Positions 36,936 to 49,543 of a DNA stretch of 64,000 bases are shown here, piece by piece; positions within the stretch are counted from its first letter, which is position 1, and every line of letters starts with the position of its first letter. The translations under genes and the position numbers were made by a program. The notes beneath the pieces were generated by a model, which worked only from the letters and a program-made list of their open reading frames with translations, made no database searches and was not told where the DNA came from. This stretch comes from Nissolia schottii. Lineage: Eukaryota > Streptophyta > Magnoliopsida > Fabales > Fabaceae. The DNA lies in contig QANU01073111.1 in NCBI GenBank assembly GCA_003254905.1, positions 1,241,404 through 1,305,403 on the forward strand. The letters are read 5' to 3'.

Positions 36936-37855
36936 CTGCTACAAACATTGAAGAGTAGGTTTACTTTAAACACTATCACTACATATACATCAAAACTGCA
37001 TTCTACACAAAATGCACAAGAAAAAAATGGGAAGAAAGTAAGCACAGGAATCAAATGATTTATTATCATACAGTCTACGTTATTAATCGCGTTGATAAAA
37101 TTAAGGTTTTCAAATAAAGAAAATTGCCAAGTTACATAAACTGCAAAGGAGCTGATCCGTTACATTTTCAATGAGAAACTGCCAAAATTTAAAATTGAAC
37201 AGAAAATGATGAAATTGTAATGTTAAGCTTCTCGATTAGGATTATACTAAAACTAAAAACGTAAATGTACTGAGTCATGTACGCTTAAATTCTCAACTAC
37301 CAGACGAAAGATCAATGATTAGAGAGTAAAATAAGAGAGAGATTCCACACAAAAAACAAGATCAGACCATCAAGCCGGCCAACAAAATAAACAAACCCAG
37401 GATCACTTTGAATGTAACACCAGAAAATTGAAACTATGGCCGATATACACAACAGCTATTTACTAATTAAAAAGTAAAATTAAAAAAGAAAAAAGAAAAA
37501 AGTCTAGTTTAAAAAGATCCTAGATCTCGAGCGCACACTATCAGAATCAGACAGAGTAGCAAGCCGTATGCATCACAAAAATCATAGATCGCCTACGTGT
37601 TATCCACAATCCAATCTCACTACAGCTAAGCAGATCAAGTCAAACGAAGCACAATTATCGATGAAAATAAAAAAAATCATCAAACAAATCTAAGCATAAA
37701 TATTGAAGATTGCTAGAAACATCGAAAGAATCAGCAAAAGGAAAACGTACTTCGCACCGAGGCTACGATCTAGAGCTAAAAGTAAAGCAAGCAAGATTAA
37801 CTAGAAAAATTGGAAGGGAATCGGACAATCGGTAGAGATAGGGGGAAATAAATAC
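36936..37855 (-). other. Leader intron of the actin gene
   Basis: A 920-base intron in the 5' untranslated region. The donor on the minus strand is TTTCAAG|GTATTTATTT at 37,856/37,855, and the acceptor is TTTGTAGCAG|GTTGTAAAAG at 36,936/36,935, ten bases before the ATG. Its position is typical of plant actin genes. Confidence 0.85.
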
Positions 37856-38036
37856 CTTGAAATGGAGAGAGAGAAGCGAGGAGCAGAAAAATGGAAGGAG
37901 GAGAACCAAAGCCAAGCTCCGAGAAGAAGAGGAAGACGATGGCTGTGGCTCTGCACTCCGATTGAGTGGCCTACACGCACACAAACACAAAAACACACTG
38001 AGAATAGAGAGAAAAGGGAAAGGAGAAAGAGATGGG

Positions 38037-38046
38037 TATATATACC
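38037..38046 (-). promoter_or_regulatory. TATA box of the actin gene
   Basis: GGTATATATA on the minus strand, about 180 bases upstream of the leader-intron donor. It is followed by a CT-rich leader (read on the minus strand), as in highly expressed plant genes. Confidence 0.65.
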
Positions 38047-41000
38047 ACCGGTGATAGAGAGAGAGTAGGGTGGATGTGCGTGTGTGAGAGTGTAGTTTAA
38101 TGCAATGCACTTGAATTTGGAATTTTTGGGTGGGGACCAAAATTGAAAATTGAGAAAAAAAAATTGAAACGGAAGAGAATTTTAGAGAAGGAGGGAGAGG
38201 GAATCATTTCGACCACGAGAAAAGTTGGATAGGGTGACCTGGCTGACAGCCTTTTCTTCAGCCTCACACTCCCTAGTCCCTCCCCACTCCCCCCTCTTCT
38301 TCTCTGTCTTTTCTTTTCTTTTTAAAAAAATCATAATAATAAGCAAAATGCCCGTTTATTACTCTTTCCGTCCGCGTATAAGAGTCTTTAAAGATTTTCT
38401 AAATTATTAATATTACATATATATAAAAGATTTATTAGTTTGATAAACTTATTCCTATTTTTTGTCAAATTTTTTTATTAAAATAAATCTTTTTCCTCTA
38501 TTAATTAAGAGTAAAATATGGAAACGAATAATTAATACTATATTAAAACTCTTAAATGATAAATATTGGTGCATACAATTTTTTTTTAAATCTTTTATTT
38601 GTGAATGAAGGAAATATTTATTATATGAGGGAATGATAAAGCTTAATAAAAATTCTACATACAATCAATTGATTGAGTGATGAGCTACTTAACAGGTGTA
38701 AAAATAAAAACACAAACTCAATTTTTGATAACATGTCGGTTAAAGGAGAGTGATTTTTATATTTCATTTCCAAATGGCGAATGCTGTAATTTTATATACG
38801 CTAAAAATAAAAATGAACTTTAAATTAGTCTTTCAATCTCATATTTTGCACACAAAATTTAAATATGATATACTTTCTATGACTAATGGACTAAATTGGT
38901 ATTCTTAATTTTTCATCAATAAATGAATTTTAACACATAATTTTGGTGAATAAAATTTAAATGATTTTCATATTGATTATTTCATTGAGTCAGAATATCT
39001 CTAAATTTAAAAATTATCCATTAAAATAACTCTCAGATTGACTAATAAGAATTAAACATGAAACGTTTGGTATGAGGTAACCAGTGCTTAAATATTTATA
39101 AATACAAGTTTGTTAGCCCCATCTTTTTTTTTTAGGTTGTCTGTCCGGTATCCAAGGCTTACCCTTGACTAATCCGGGTCGCGCACCTAGCTATGGTGGG
39201 TGAGTCTCCCAGCGGAAATAACTGTGTACACAAGGTCTCTCGGGACCTTGCTTAAGCAATATCAAGCCGCTTATCACTTGGACAAACCTCTGTTGGTCGT
39301 TAGCCCCATCTTTGACCTCTTAACACAATTTTTAATAATTAATTAATTATTTAATTTGATTTATGTTACGAATTATTCTCGAGACACTTGACTAGAATTA
39401 AAAAAAAAATCACGATTTTCAATCCATTGAATGCATGTAAAATTTTAAAACTTACTCTTTCAGTAATGAATTGTTTTCACTTTTAACTTATTAATAAGTT
39501 TTTTAAATTACTTCTTAGCTTTTGATTTTGTTTTATTTTATTTGATTTATGAAACAATTATTTAATATTGTAAGCACTTACGAATCCTCATGAGTACTTG
39601 TCTCTTGTATGGATCGAAAATACGTGCCATATATACCAAGGGAATCAAGGACAAGTGAAAGTGTAAAACAATGATATTTAGAATATGAAAGTGTGATCAC
39701 ACTTGTGGCTTTATGGCCAGGGTGGTGTCAAGAATGACATTTAGAACAAATAAAAATAAAAAAATCATGTTTTTTCTTACTTTGGAAAAACTAACACGGC
39801 AAGCTAATAATAGGAAATAATGTTTTTTACAGGGGTGCTCCTTGGTTTGGTTTTAATTATGACTCGGAATTTCTTTTAATAGGTTAATTTTCAATCTGAT
39901 CATATATGGGCTCAACTAAAGGCCAACTAATGATTATGATGAAACCAACTCAACCTAAGATTTAGGTATATAAAATATACTTTATAAAAAAATTTATTAA
40001 AGACCATGATATGTAATTAAAAAAATAAAATGGATGAAGTCAAAATTTTAAATTTAAATTAATAATAATATTTTATAATATTTTGACGCATAATAAAAAA
40101 ATATTGTCGTTATTTAGATAACCTGCTAATTTTAGTTAAATCTTGAATAGGCCAAATTACTCAAAATGTAATTCAACTAATATCTCTAAAAAGAATTTAT
40201 GGGTGTGAATATATCTTTGAATACTCTTTTTGTACACACCACTGATAATCAAATCTCTAGATAAATGCTTAAAAAACTTAACCAACTAAAAATCATGTTA
40301 GACCTCAAGATTAAAATGCAACTCACTTTAATCTAAGCAAATGGACTACCTTTATTTATTTTTAAAAGTCAATACCAAACCATTAGTATCTTTTAGATGG
40401 GCTAAATCATTGCGCTGAGTTGAGCCTGGAATTAATTAATCCTAAAGCGACACATGTTGTGTGTGTGGATAGCCACCACTTGTTGTCTCCATGGTTATCA
40501 TTTTTTTCCTTTTCATTTTCCTTTCCCTATATCGTTAAGCAAATTTTAGCAATATACTGACTGCAAAATGAGTAACAAATCCAGGAGGAGTCAATTACGC
40601 TTGCACGTAAGAATGATTAATGCGTTTTTTAAAATCTTCAAAAAGCTGACCAATTTTAACCCGCAATATATTCAAGTTTTAGAATGTAGCTTTCTGTGCT
40701 CGATTTGAGTTTTATAATGTCGGTTGATACAAAAAAGATCATGTTAAAGACAATAATAATGTGTACCCTTACCTTTAATTAAAAGCTTACATTACAACAC
40801 ATGTGCTTACACGTGCTAGGAGCAGACCTTCTACCTTCTTGTTCCAACTAGACATGCGTAATATTTTTGGTTGGGCCGGCACTAGAAATATTGTATATAC
40901 ACCGAGTCATACATGTAGAACGGACTTCAGAATCCAAACTTGAAGAAATAAAAAAATGTATCTTTGTTGTTCTAGTGGTTTATTTAAATGGAAAATTCTG

Positions 41001-41463
41001 GACATATTTTATTATTTGTAATTAAAGAAGATTGATCGATGAACATAATGAATGTACCTAATCAATCACTAATCTGATCCTAAACGAAAAGACTTGCCTT
41101 GCACTTTAAATATTGCATATTAAGTAACTAACCAAATAACGACAGGAAAGAAAGAAAAGGTCACATATGAGATGGCCTGCAGTGTCTTTGAGCCTTTGAG
41201 CTTGAGGTTATATGTTCGGTGACAAATATATGTGTGCTCATGAACTAGATCTAATACGCGTTTCATGAAACTGCCTCCTAATGTAAGCAAAAATGTTCTA
41301 AGTGAGATGTAATTGGGTCATAAATATATTCTCCAATATAACCGGATTTTGACACTTTGTGAACCCTTGGCCAGATAAAACACCTCAGCATAGTTTTTGG
41401 GCCGAGTTGGACATCCTTTTAGGAAAAGAGGGCTACTTGTGGCTGATAATTTTTCTATAATAC
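38047..41463. other. Gene-free AT-rich region
   Basis: No exon is recognised. It contains the upstream part of the actin promoter, a Stowaway-like single end near 38,360 (ATTACTCTTTCCGTCCGCG), the SINE at 39,127-39,298, and otherwise AT-rich DNA up to the left LTR of the retrotransposon. Confidence 0.6.
39127..39298 (-). mobile_element. SINE with 15-bp target-site duplication
   Basis: About 170 bases on the minus strand, ending in a poly(A) tail that appears as the T run at 39,127. The direct repeat GTTAGCCCCATCTTT flanks it at 39,112-39,126 and 39,299-39,313. The 5' half (CAAGTGATAAGCGGCTTG, then GCTTAAGCAAGGTCCCGAGA) resembles the A-box and B-box of a tRNA-derived polymerase III promoter. 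The 3' half holds GTGCGCGACCCGGATTAGTC. Long target duplications and the A tail show insertion by target-primed reverse transcription. Confidence 0.85.
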
Positions 41464-41751
41464 TGTAACGAAGTGAATTGGTAAAAGAGGAATTATAAAG
41501 ATAATGAATGTATTTTAGATATTTTTTGCATTCTTTTGTATGTAAACTACAATAGAATAGGATAGTGATAGAAAATCCTTCCTAAGAAAAGAGATGACTA
41601 AGAGAAAGAAATCCTAAGAGAGAGAGATAGGATAAGCCAATACAATTTTCCATACCCCCCTAATTTCTCTCTTCCCCCTATTTATAATAAAATTGGCTCC
41701 ATTAATTGGATCAATTTCTATTTGGGTCTATATCAATGTAGGCCCATTACA
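41464..41751 (-). repeat. 3' LTR of the retrotransposon
   Basis: A 288-bp LTR at the downstream end of the element (relative to its minus-strand transcription). It pairs with 43,748-44,034. Confidence 0.93.
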
Positions 41752-42639
41752 ATACCCCATTCTTTACAAATGGTCCATGTCCTCAAGGTCCAAAAAATAA
41801 AAAAATATTTCCTCCAAGATCCCATTGCATAAATTGTAACTTGTTGAAATTGGCTTCATCAATTGGGCCAACTTTGGGAAATTTTAGAAAAATTTCTCTT
41901 ATGGTAGTAGCCCACACCATGTAGCCCGTTTTTGTTAAGTGATGCCCAACCATTAGAGTCAAAAATTTAGGCTGCTCTTCTAGTGACTTGTATTGGGCTT
42001 GGCCCACTTGCACAAATATGGGTTGTACCTGACCCAGAAGACCAGCAGACCATCTTTCCTCATCCACCCCCAATGAAACCCTAACCTCTTTCTTCCCTTG
42101 TTCCCATTCTGTTGTTGGCTGCTCTCCAGGAGATTCCTTCTGCGCCATTACTCTCATGGCCATGAGTTCTCTCCCCATCACCACCAACGTCGCAACGGCT
42201 GCTACCAGCACGTGCGCCTTCTCCGCCATGCTCCCACCCGCAAACCCCATCATGGCTTCTCGCCCCGTCAAGACCAGCGGCGCGACGGCAGCCCCTGTCT
42301 TTCGCGCTTCCTTGCCGGTTACCGCCCCTGAGGCGCCCTTCTCTCCCTTTCTCTTATCTTCCCCCCGTGAAGCCGTAGCCCCCTCCTTCCCTACGAAAAT
42401 GGCAGCAGCACAAACAGGTTGCCATCGCATCGTCGCTGCCCACCACCATCGCGCTGTCATCGTCACCGCAACAGCCAGCTCACCGTCGTCGCCGTCCTCT
42501 GTCTCTTTTTCCTTCCTGCCGGGACCACGGTGCTCAAAAAAGCTCGTGCCCCCAACCACCCTTCCCCCGGCGTGTCGCTGGCGTCCTCACAAGCTTCTGT
42601 CGCCGCCTCCATGCCAAGCATCGTCACAGCAGTTTCACC

Positions 42640-42813
42640 GAGCTGCACGAAGGCCTTCACGCGAGGCTTCTTCGTGGTCTTCTTGGCGGAGTCCTTCTCG
42701 ATCCCAGCGGCGAGGCAGTGGCCGTAGGGTCGGTCGCACGTGCCCTCGTCGAAGGCAGGTACGATCACCGCCTTCTTCCCAGCGTAACGGCCCTGGAGGA
42801 CGATTACTGCCTT
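42640..42813 (-). pseudogene. RPL27: Captured fragment of ribosomal protein L27 (eL27)
   Basis: In one frame on the minus strand the retrotransposon encodes [18 protein letters not shown], then [12 protein letters not shown], then KKDSAKK-like and RVKAFVQL blocks. This is the N-terminal KOW-domain half of eukaryotic cytosolic ribosomal protein L27 (whole protein about 135 residues). About seven residues are missing between AGI and KDSAKK, and the similarity ends after VKAFV. It is in the same orientation as element transcription and sits in a longer open frame (42463-42876) whose other residues are not L27. It could make a chimeric protein, but ribosome function is not expected. Confidence 0.85.
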
Positions 42814-42894
42814 GCCTCTGTCCGCTGTGCCTGGGCTCGTGCTCGTCGCCTTGCTTGTTGCCGTGCGTGTCGCCAACCATGGTGCGGTCTTCGC

Positions 42895-43425
42895 TCACCA
42901 CCGGCTCAGATCTGTCGTCATCTTCAACTTCGACGACGATGTTGGCTCACCTTTCACTGCGGTGGCTCCACCCATGTCTACCACGATTAGATCCGGATTT
43001 GGTGGTTTCAACCAGCGCCTCTTCTCCTTCCTGCTCCCATCTGGCAGTTTCGGTGGTGGCTTCCACCGTTCTGTCGCGAAAAAATCTGAGGATGGATCTG
43101 GAGCAGGCAAACTCGAAATTGGAGCAAGTAAGTCCGAATTTACCTCTCTGAATGCTTTCATTTATGCATTTTCATCTGTTTCTGCTTGAATTATTGGATC
43201 TGATAGCTTCAATTTTGGATCTAAAATTTTGGATTCCTGAGCTGTTGTTGTTGCATTGATTTCTGTTGCTGGATTGTGTTGATCTGTTGTCTCTGCTTGT
43301 GCTGAATTTTTTGCCTTTGATTTCGGTAGCACTGATTGGTCTTGTAATTGTGATCTGAATTTTTCTATCATTTCTTCCCAATCAATTTCCCACTCTGGAA
43401 CTTCAGTTTGAGAAATTTCTAGCAA
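42895..43425 (-). other. Retrotransposon internal reading frame with one stop
   Basis: Two minus-strand frames, 43162-43425 and 42895-43161, lie in the same phase and are separated by a single TAA at 43,162-43,164. Together they would read about 175 residues: acidic and Gln-rich at first (EISQTEVPEWEIDWEEMIEK), then Pro- and basic-rich (WKPPPKLPDGSRKEKRRWLK). I recognise no Gag zinc knuckle or enzyme motif. It may be a decayed gag-like region or non-coding. Confidence 0.45.
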
Positions 43426-43747
43426 GATTGATCTAAAATCTGGCTGGTAACGGTGCAGGAATGTTACCTCGAAGGTCTACTAATCTGTTGACGGATTTCG
43501 CCGATGCCATAGCCGAAACCAAGTCAGATCGCGACCAAACAATCCTTCTTCAACCTACAACAACCTCTGCGATTCCGATGCACCTCTAGCCTTCCAAAGC
43601 TTCCATGCACTAAGGATCCACCAATAACCGTGCTCTCCGTCGAACCGCGTAAATTTTTCTTCACATTTTTTTGTAAATTCTTGTGTTGAGACTGAGTTAT
43701 TTTCTCCACCATGGATAGTAGGCATGGTGGCCAATGAAAGCACCATT

Positions 43748-44034
43748 TGTAACGAAGTGAATTGGTAAAAGAGGAATTGTAGAGATAATGGATGTATTTT
43801 GGATATTTTCTGCATTCTTTTGTGTGTAAACTACAATAGAATAGGATAGTGATGGAAAATCCTTCCTAAGGAAAAAGATGACTAAGAGAAAGAAATCCAA
43901 AGAGAAAGAGGTAGGATAAGCTAATACAATTTTCCATACCCCCTAATTCCTCTCTTCCCCCTATTTATAATAAAATTGGCTCCACTAATTAGACCAATTT
44001 CTATTTGGGCCTTTATCAATATAGGTCCGTTACA
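43748..44034 (-). repeat. 5' LTR of the retrotransposon
   Basis: A 287-bp LTR at the upstream end. On the minus strand it holds the TATA box TTTATAAATA followed by GGGGGAAGAG, where transcripts probably begin. Confidence 0.93.
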
Positions 44035-44515
44035 AATACGTATTAAATGTGCTTGGAATTTGGATAAATTTTTACTAGCATGGCATACTATCAAAATTGT
44101 ATATACTACCACTAACTAGAATTATAATTCGTTAGCACGCCGTCCTAGTTATATAAGTTGTTTAGTCACTAAATATGAAACATGTGGAACACGGGTTAAG
44201 TCACATATTTTGATTATTTTTTACTTTTCTTCTTCAAAATTATGTGCCTAATTAGACTAAAAAAAGTAAACTTAATTAAGTAATGAATATAATTAAGATT
44301 TAGACTTGTGTATATATATCTAGTGAAAGTGGGGTTAATTTACATATATTATTTTGAAGCGAAAAACAGAAAAAACAAAAAACAAAAAACAAAACAAACA
44401 GACCAGCAGCAATATAATAACAAACACAGGGCAGAAAAGTAAGCTAATTTTTCACGGAGAAGTTTGGTACATTTCAAATAGATCAACAATTTTCACGGAG
44501 ATTGTTGCTCCCCTT

Positions 44516-45443
44516 TCACCATTTCCAGAAAACATTAGAACCGCACTTGTATTTGTCCTTTCCTTCGCACTCAAGCTCCAAATCATCAGAAATGAATGGA
44601 ACTTTCTGCATAAACAAAATATTCAGGAAATTAGAAAGAGGGAAAGTATGAAAAGAATCATTAAAATTGTCTTTAATTTTCCATTCGTTTAAATTTTTAT
44701 AGAGATGATTTTAATATAATATCAGAGTTATTACAACTAGGAGATCAAGAGTTCAATCGTTTACAACTCTTATCATATAATATAAAACCATTAAAATTGT
44801 TATTGTACGAGAGAAAATAAAATAAAAGAGGGTAGATAACCTTTTGTTTTGCAAGATCTTGGCAACCAGTGAAGTTCTCAGGGAACTTGCAACTACCAAA
44901 TTGCACGGTGTATGCTCTTGCAAAGTTTGCTCCACTAGTAGCTAACCTTTTCTTGTCATTCAGTTCCTATGCTTAGCAAACAATCAAATTGAACCTTGTT
45001 ATATAATTAAAGACACAAATTCTATGAAACAAAGTGTTAAATTTGTATCACATTAACAAAATTGTATAGAAATCACTGTTACTAACATGTAAGCATATAA
45101 TTAAATAACAATATATCAAAATTACCTTGTTGGCCTGGCTCTTCTCAAGGTAATCTTCAATGACCCCAGCATTGGCAGAAGAATTGGAGGCGGAGGCGGC
45201 GGCAGTGGTGAAAAGGGTGGCAGCCAAGTAAACAAGGGCACTTCTCCTTCCTTCGGATTCTTTGGCTTTGGAAACAACATTAACTCTGTCTTGCTTGTTG
45301 GCCTTGATCAAAGGCAACTTGTAACCGGAGACAGCCGGTGATGCAACCGGAGAAGAAGTGAGCTTCCCGTTGAGCTCGGAAGAAGTTGCACCACCCGATA
45401 TGGCATAGCTACAAGCCAATACACTAGAGTTCATGGCAGCCAT
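44516..45443 (-). CDS. PSAN: Photosystem I reaction centre subunit N (PSI-N)
   Basis: Three exons on the minus strand: 45126-45443, 44841-44966 and 44516-44605, giving 177 residues. The start is MAAMNSSVLACSYAISGG; an upstream in-frame ATG exists but is not preferred because family members begin MAAMNSS. The presequence is bipartite: a Ser/Thr-rich chloroplast transit region, then a thylakoid-transfer segment GRRSALVYLAATLFTTAAAS with a cleavage-like SANAG. The mature part runs VIEDYLEKSQANKELNDKKR, then FGSCKFPENFTGCQD and ECEGKDKYKCGSNVFWKW at the C-terminus, with four conserved cysteines. PSI-N is a lumenal photosystem I subunit that aids plastocyanin docking with PsaF. The gene looks intact. 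The motif GATAAGG (I-box, light-responsive) occurs about 180 bases upstream at 45,624. Confidence 0.96.
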
Positions 45444-46711
45444 GGATATGCAAGTTTTGTGAAGTAACTTAATTTGCAAGGAAGGATGGAATGTTGTTAT
45501 TATTATAATTGTTATATTGTTATAATGTTATATTTTTCCTTTTTATTTGAGGTTTGGGGGGAAATTGGGGTGATAAGGAGTGATGTGATGATGGATGAAA
45601 TTAGAGATTGTGGTGGGCGTGTGGATAAGGTGAGATTGCCTCACTCCTATTGGCAAATCTTGCTCTCCCTGCTAATTTTTGGGCACTTCAGTTTCTATGG
45701 TGCAAATATGTCTAGGACCCACTTCAAAAATCAGTGTGTGATCAAATTGGGACAAAGGGGTATTAATATAATATATTTTTTAAATGCTTTTGCTGTGAAA
45801 TTTTGTTTGTTCATTTTGTAACATTTATTAGTGTAATATTTCAGTTGTATATGTGCATTTTTATTGTTTTCAATTTTAACTAAATTTTCTATGACAAAAT
45901 AATGCAGAGCAAGAAAGAATTCCTGCTCCACTAAACTATAACAAGTTTGCTATTAATATCGCGTGAAGATATGAAATAAGTTGAGGCTATTTACTTATGT
46001 TTCTGAGGGAAGTTAAACCTTAAAATATAAAACATTATGGTTCTATTGAATATTTTTGTTTATTTCCTCACACTTTAGTTACACACCTTTTTAAAGAAAA
46101 AAAAATTGAAAATGATACTTTGATAATTATTATAAAAGGAAAAAAAAATAATCTTCACTGTTAATACGCTTAATAAATGGACGGAAACAAAATAACTATC
46201 CACAACCACTCATTTGATTTAAAGTATCTATGTAGTATGTATTACAAGATTACGATAGTATCAATTATAGGAGCAATTTGGATATCTCATTCTCAAATTC
46301 ATTTCTTTAGTGCCTCTTAAAACACTCCATTTGCTAGTTAGTGTAAAGACTTAAATTATATCATATAAGATTAATCAAAAAGTTATGAGTAATGATGAAT
46401 TCTCTTACAAATTCTCATGTCATCTTCAATAAATGGCACTTGAGGTTGTTGGGACAAAATGAGAAGAAAAATTACAAAGTGTTATTCATTAAAAATTGTA
46501 GGAGCATTTAACATTACTAAAAGAAAAAAACTATATCATATAAGCAAAAATTGTGGTATTATATACGAGACCCAAATCCATGAACCCTAGTGGGCCAAAA
46601 AGCTCCGAGGAAAATAGACCAACAAATATAATTGGGCTTGAATTGAAGCAACAAAGCCCATATTGGGTACTATCCTTCGCCCGCTTCTGTTTTCAGGGTC
46701 AAGAGTGCATG

Positions 46712-47009
46712 TAGGGCTGTCAAAACGGGCGGACACGCCCATTTATGGCCCGCGGGCCTAAACGGATGACTCGTTATCTCGTTTATTTTTTTAAAAAAAT
46801 TTAAAAAAATTCAAAAAAAATTTAAAAAAATTATAAAAAAAATTCACAGCCTCACGGGCCGGTCCGCGGGCCAAACGGGTCAGTCCTAAACAGGCGGACT
46901 TAAACGGGTCGATTCAATTTTTTAAAAAAAAATTTGCGGGCCTATTTTTTGAATGTAAAGTTCGTCCATTTAACCAGATAAACGGATCAGACCCATTTTG
47001 ACAGCCTCA
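46712..47009. mobile_element. hAT-like non-autonomous DNA element, copy 2
   Basis: It starts TAGGGCTGTCAAAACGGG and ends CCCATTTTGACAGCCTCA, an inverted repeat with few mismatches. The interior matches the copy at 7,903-8,156 and has extra copies of the AAACGGGTC block. Flanks AGTGCATG (46,704-46,711) and GGAGCATG (47,010-47,017) agree at 6 of 8 positions, which suits an old 8-bp hAT duplication. Confidence 0.8.
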
Positions 47010-47993
47010 GGAGCATGTATGCCTAATGCATAGAAGTTCCAAAGATACCAATCGGTTATTGAGAATCTCACAGCATCATTGAATCATTGATTATTATTAT
47101 GTTTAACGGGTAGTTTTCCGCACATTGTATTTTCCTTTTCCGTTTTCATTGAATAATTAATTTTCCTTTATAGGATAGTACCACCTAGTTTTCGTGCAAC
47201 TGCCTAGACTAATCTATCAATGTGCACAAATTCGGTTGACATATCGGAATCAGACATAAATTGCCAAGAGAAAGAACCCTCTTTTATCGATATTACATGT
47301 GTGCATGCTTACGGCGGCTTGGCTACTCNAAAAAAAAGCAATAGCCAAAGGGAGTGTAATCTGAAGTTGTTATTTCCACTGAGCCTTTACTTAATTCCTG
47401 CCGCCATTACATCACCCTACCTTTGCCCTGAAGCCGCATTATCATTATAAATTATACTAAATACTTAGTTTTTATTTATTAATCTACTGAGCTATCCTTT
47501 TGCCCACAAACCAATTGTGGAATGTAGCTTGAGGTCTTGCCAATAGATACTAGTTGGACAATAAAATGTAAATGTCACGTTAACATTATAGAGAAGGACA
47601 AAACTTGTATCAATTATTTATATCCATTCAATTTATCTACCAACCGAAATTCCATCCAATTTTCAATTCAAAAGACCGCATGGGATTGTTTTTTTTTAAT
47701 ATTAATAATTCGCTCTTTCCCAAAAGAAAATATTCACGTTATCAATTAATTTAACAATTGGTATCAATGGATCTCAAAAAACTTGGTACAAGTTTTTTTT
47801 TCTACCGAGGAAATGTAAAGTCTTGACATTTTTCTTTTAATATTTTCATCATTTAATTTAAGACTCTGTATCTCTTTCTATTATCCATGTGATGTCTGCT
47901 TTTAGTCGAAATAATATTTTCTCGTTAAATGTATGGAATTGCTTTTGACATCTCTCTTATATTATGAGTAATAAGATTATTTGGACATATAAG

Positions 47994-48095
47994 AAAAAAG
48001 ATATCAAATATCTTGTAGTAACGAATGAGACTAAGATTAAAACATAGAAAAAAAAGATATAAAATATCTTGTAGCGACGAATGAGACTAAGATTT
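47994..48095. repeat. Short tandem duplication, about 55-bp unit
   Basis: AAATATCTTGTAGTAACGAA and GAGACTAAGATT recur about 55 bases later with two or three changes. The unit opens with the palindrome GATATCAAATATC. Confidence 0.85.
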
Positions 48096-49543
48096 AATGT
48101 CTTTGCGCATCATGCATTTTCAGATAATACTTCTGTATTATGAATGTATTTGCTGTTTTTTTTTTAAAAAAAATTTCTTCTCTCTGATTTGCTCTTGCAA
48201 TCGAATATGCAGCAATATCCTCACAATTTGCTTCAATGTGAATGCTCTGCCTCACCAATCAGTATCACACACATCTACAGTAATCATATTATGGTCCAAA
48301 CAGGGAATATTTTAATGCGATTTAGCTCTAGCAAATCATTTTTCTGCCGCCCCTGGGATAGTGTGGTTAGTCAGTGTTGGCAATGGAACACTTTGTGAGT
48401 TACAATGTTTACAACATTTCCCTTTTGGTACACTTATTTTTATTTGAAAGTGATTTAGTGGTTTCAGTCTCAGCTTCCAATTCATATTATATGCTCCATT
48501 GACTGGATAAAGTTCACCACCTTGAATTGTTTTGTTTTTTCTTTTCTTTTAATTTTCCTTGGTGTCTAGTTCACAATCAAAGGTGGAATATAGGGTGATT
48601 TTATTCACAGTGCACACTACATAGGAGCAGCAATTGTGATAACCACCTATCATATTTTTTCTTGTGATATTTTAACTTGTTTGAGTTGCATGATAGTATT
48701 AAAATTTAGAAAAATTCTAAGCTTTATCCTACAATTTTGTGGTCATGCATGACCTTTGATTCCAAGAAATAATTGCCTTTTAAAGTTCTTAATTTACTGG
48801 TTGATATTTTGTGTGATGTCCACACACAGATCCAAATTCACTTTAATTAACCTTGAATAAAACAATACAACCATTGAAGTTTTAGACAAAGAATATTACT
48901 TACAGTATAATTGCTATGAATTGTTAGTATAAAATATACTTTTATACTGACATTTAATCATGAATTGTCATTTCAACAGAAATGTTTAAATTTCACATTT
49001 CAATGTCTCAAAAGTCTTAGAAACAACTACTCATAATTGAATGATACAACTATCTAGTAATAACTAAAGCACTTCCTAACTTAATGAAAAGAGGGATTTG
49101 AATTTCATTGATAACTTCTTGTAAGTTATAACCATGTCAACTCCATCAAATGAGAGGGGATTAGTTCCGAACCCAAATAATGAAATGACACACCAAATTA
49201 ACTTTTAGTTGATTAATTCCCTTCAAAAGCTTGGAATCATTGTAGAAATTTCCTGCTCAGCACCTTAAACTTAGTTGATTGATCTATATACCTTGATTTA
49301 AAGAAACAATATGGGTTCCTAGCTAATTCCTTAATAAGTAAATACTATTGAAAAGAATACATAATTAAAGTTTATACACTTGGGAGGGCCTAAAACTAAA
49401 ACAACTCCAAAAAGAGGTACAAAGCTATACACATTCACCAATTAACCACAACATTGATTATGGTTAATTGGGTTTACTAGGATGAACCAGAACAAAAGAC
49501 AACAACATTCTACAGTCCTAACCATTAAAGAGTACTAATTAAC

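Larger units (their letters stand above)
41464..44034 (-). mobile_element. Complete non-autonomous LTR retrotransposon
   Basis: A 2,571-bp element bounded by the 5-bp duplication AATAC (41,459-41,463 and 44,035-44,039). LTRs are 41464-41751 and 43748-44034. They start TGTAACG and end GTTACA or ATTACA, and differ at about 22 positions by eye. Transcription runs on the minus strand: the LTR at 43,748 holds a TATA box (TTTATAAATA), the primer-site region TGGTGCTTTCATTGG follows it, and CTTGAGGACATGG plus the purine-rich AAAGAATGGGGTAT precede the distal LTR at 41,751. No reverse transcriptase, integrase or protease is present, so it depends on another element. The 2-kb interior is GC-rich and contains a captured RPL27 fragment. 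Confidence 0.93.
45444..49543. other. Gene-free region
   Basis: It holds the PSI-N promoter at the left, the second hAT-like element at 46,712, a single N at 47,329, a short tandem duplication at 48.0 kb and AT-rich DNA. I found no recognisable exon. The last few hundred bases are the 3' flank of the RING gene. Confidence 0.55.

Noticed and set aside
42156-43151. 331-residue plus-strand frame in the retrotransposon interior
   Set aside because: It runs against the direction set by the TATA box, primer site and purine tract, and shadows the minus-strand L27-containing frame. It has no known domain.
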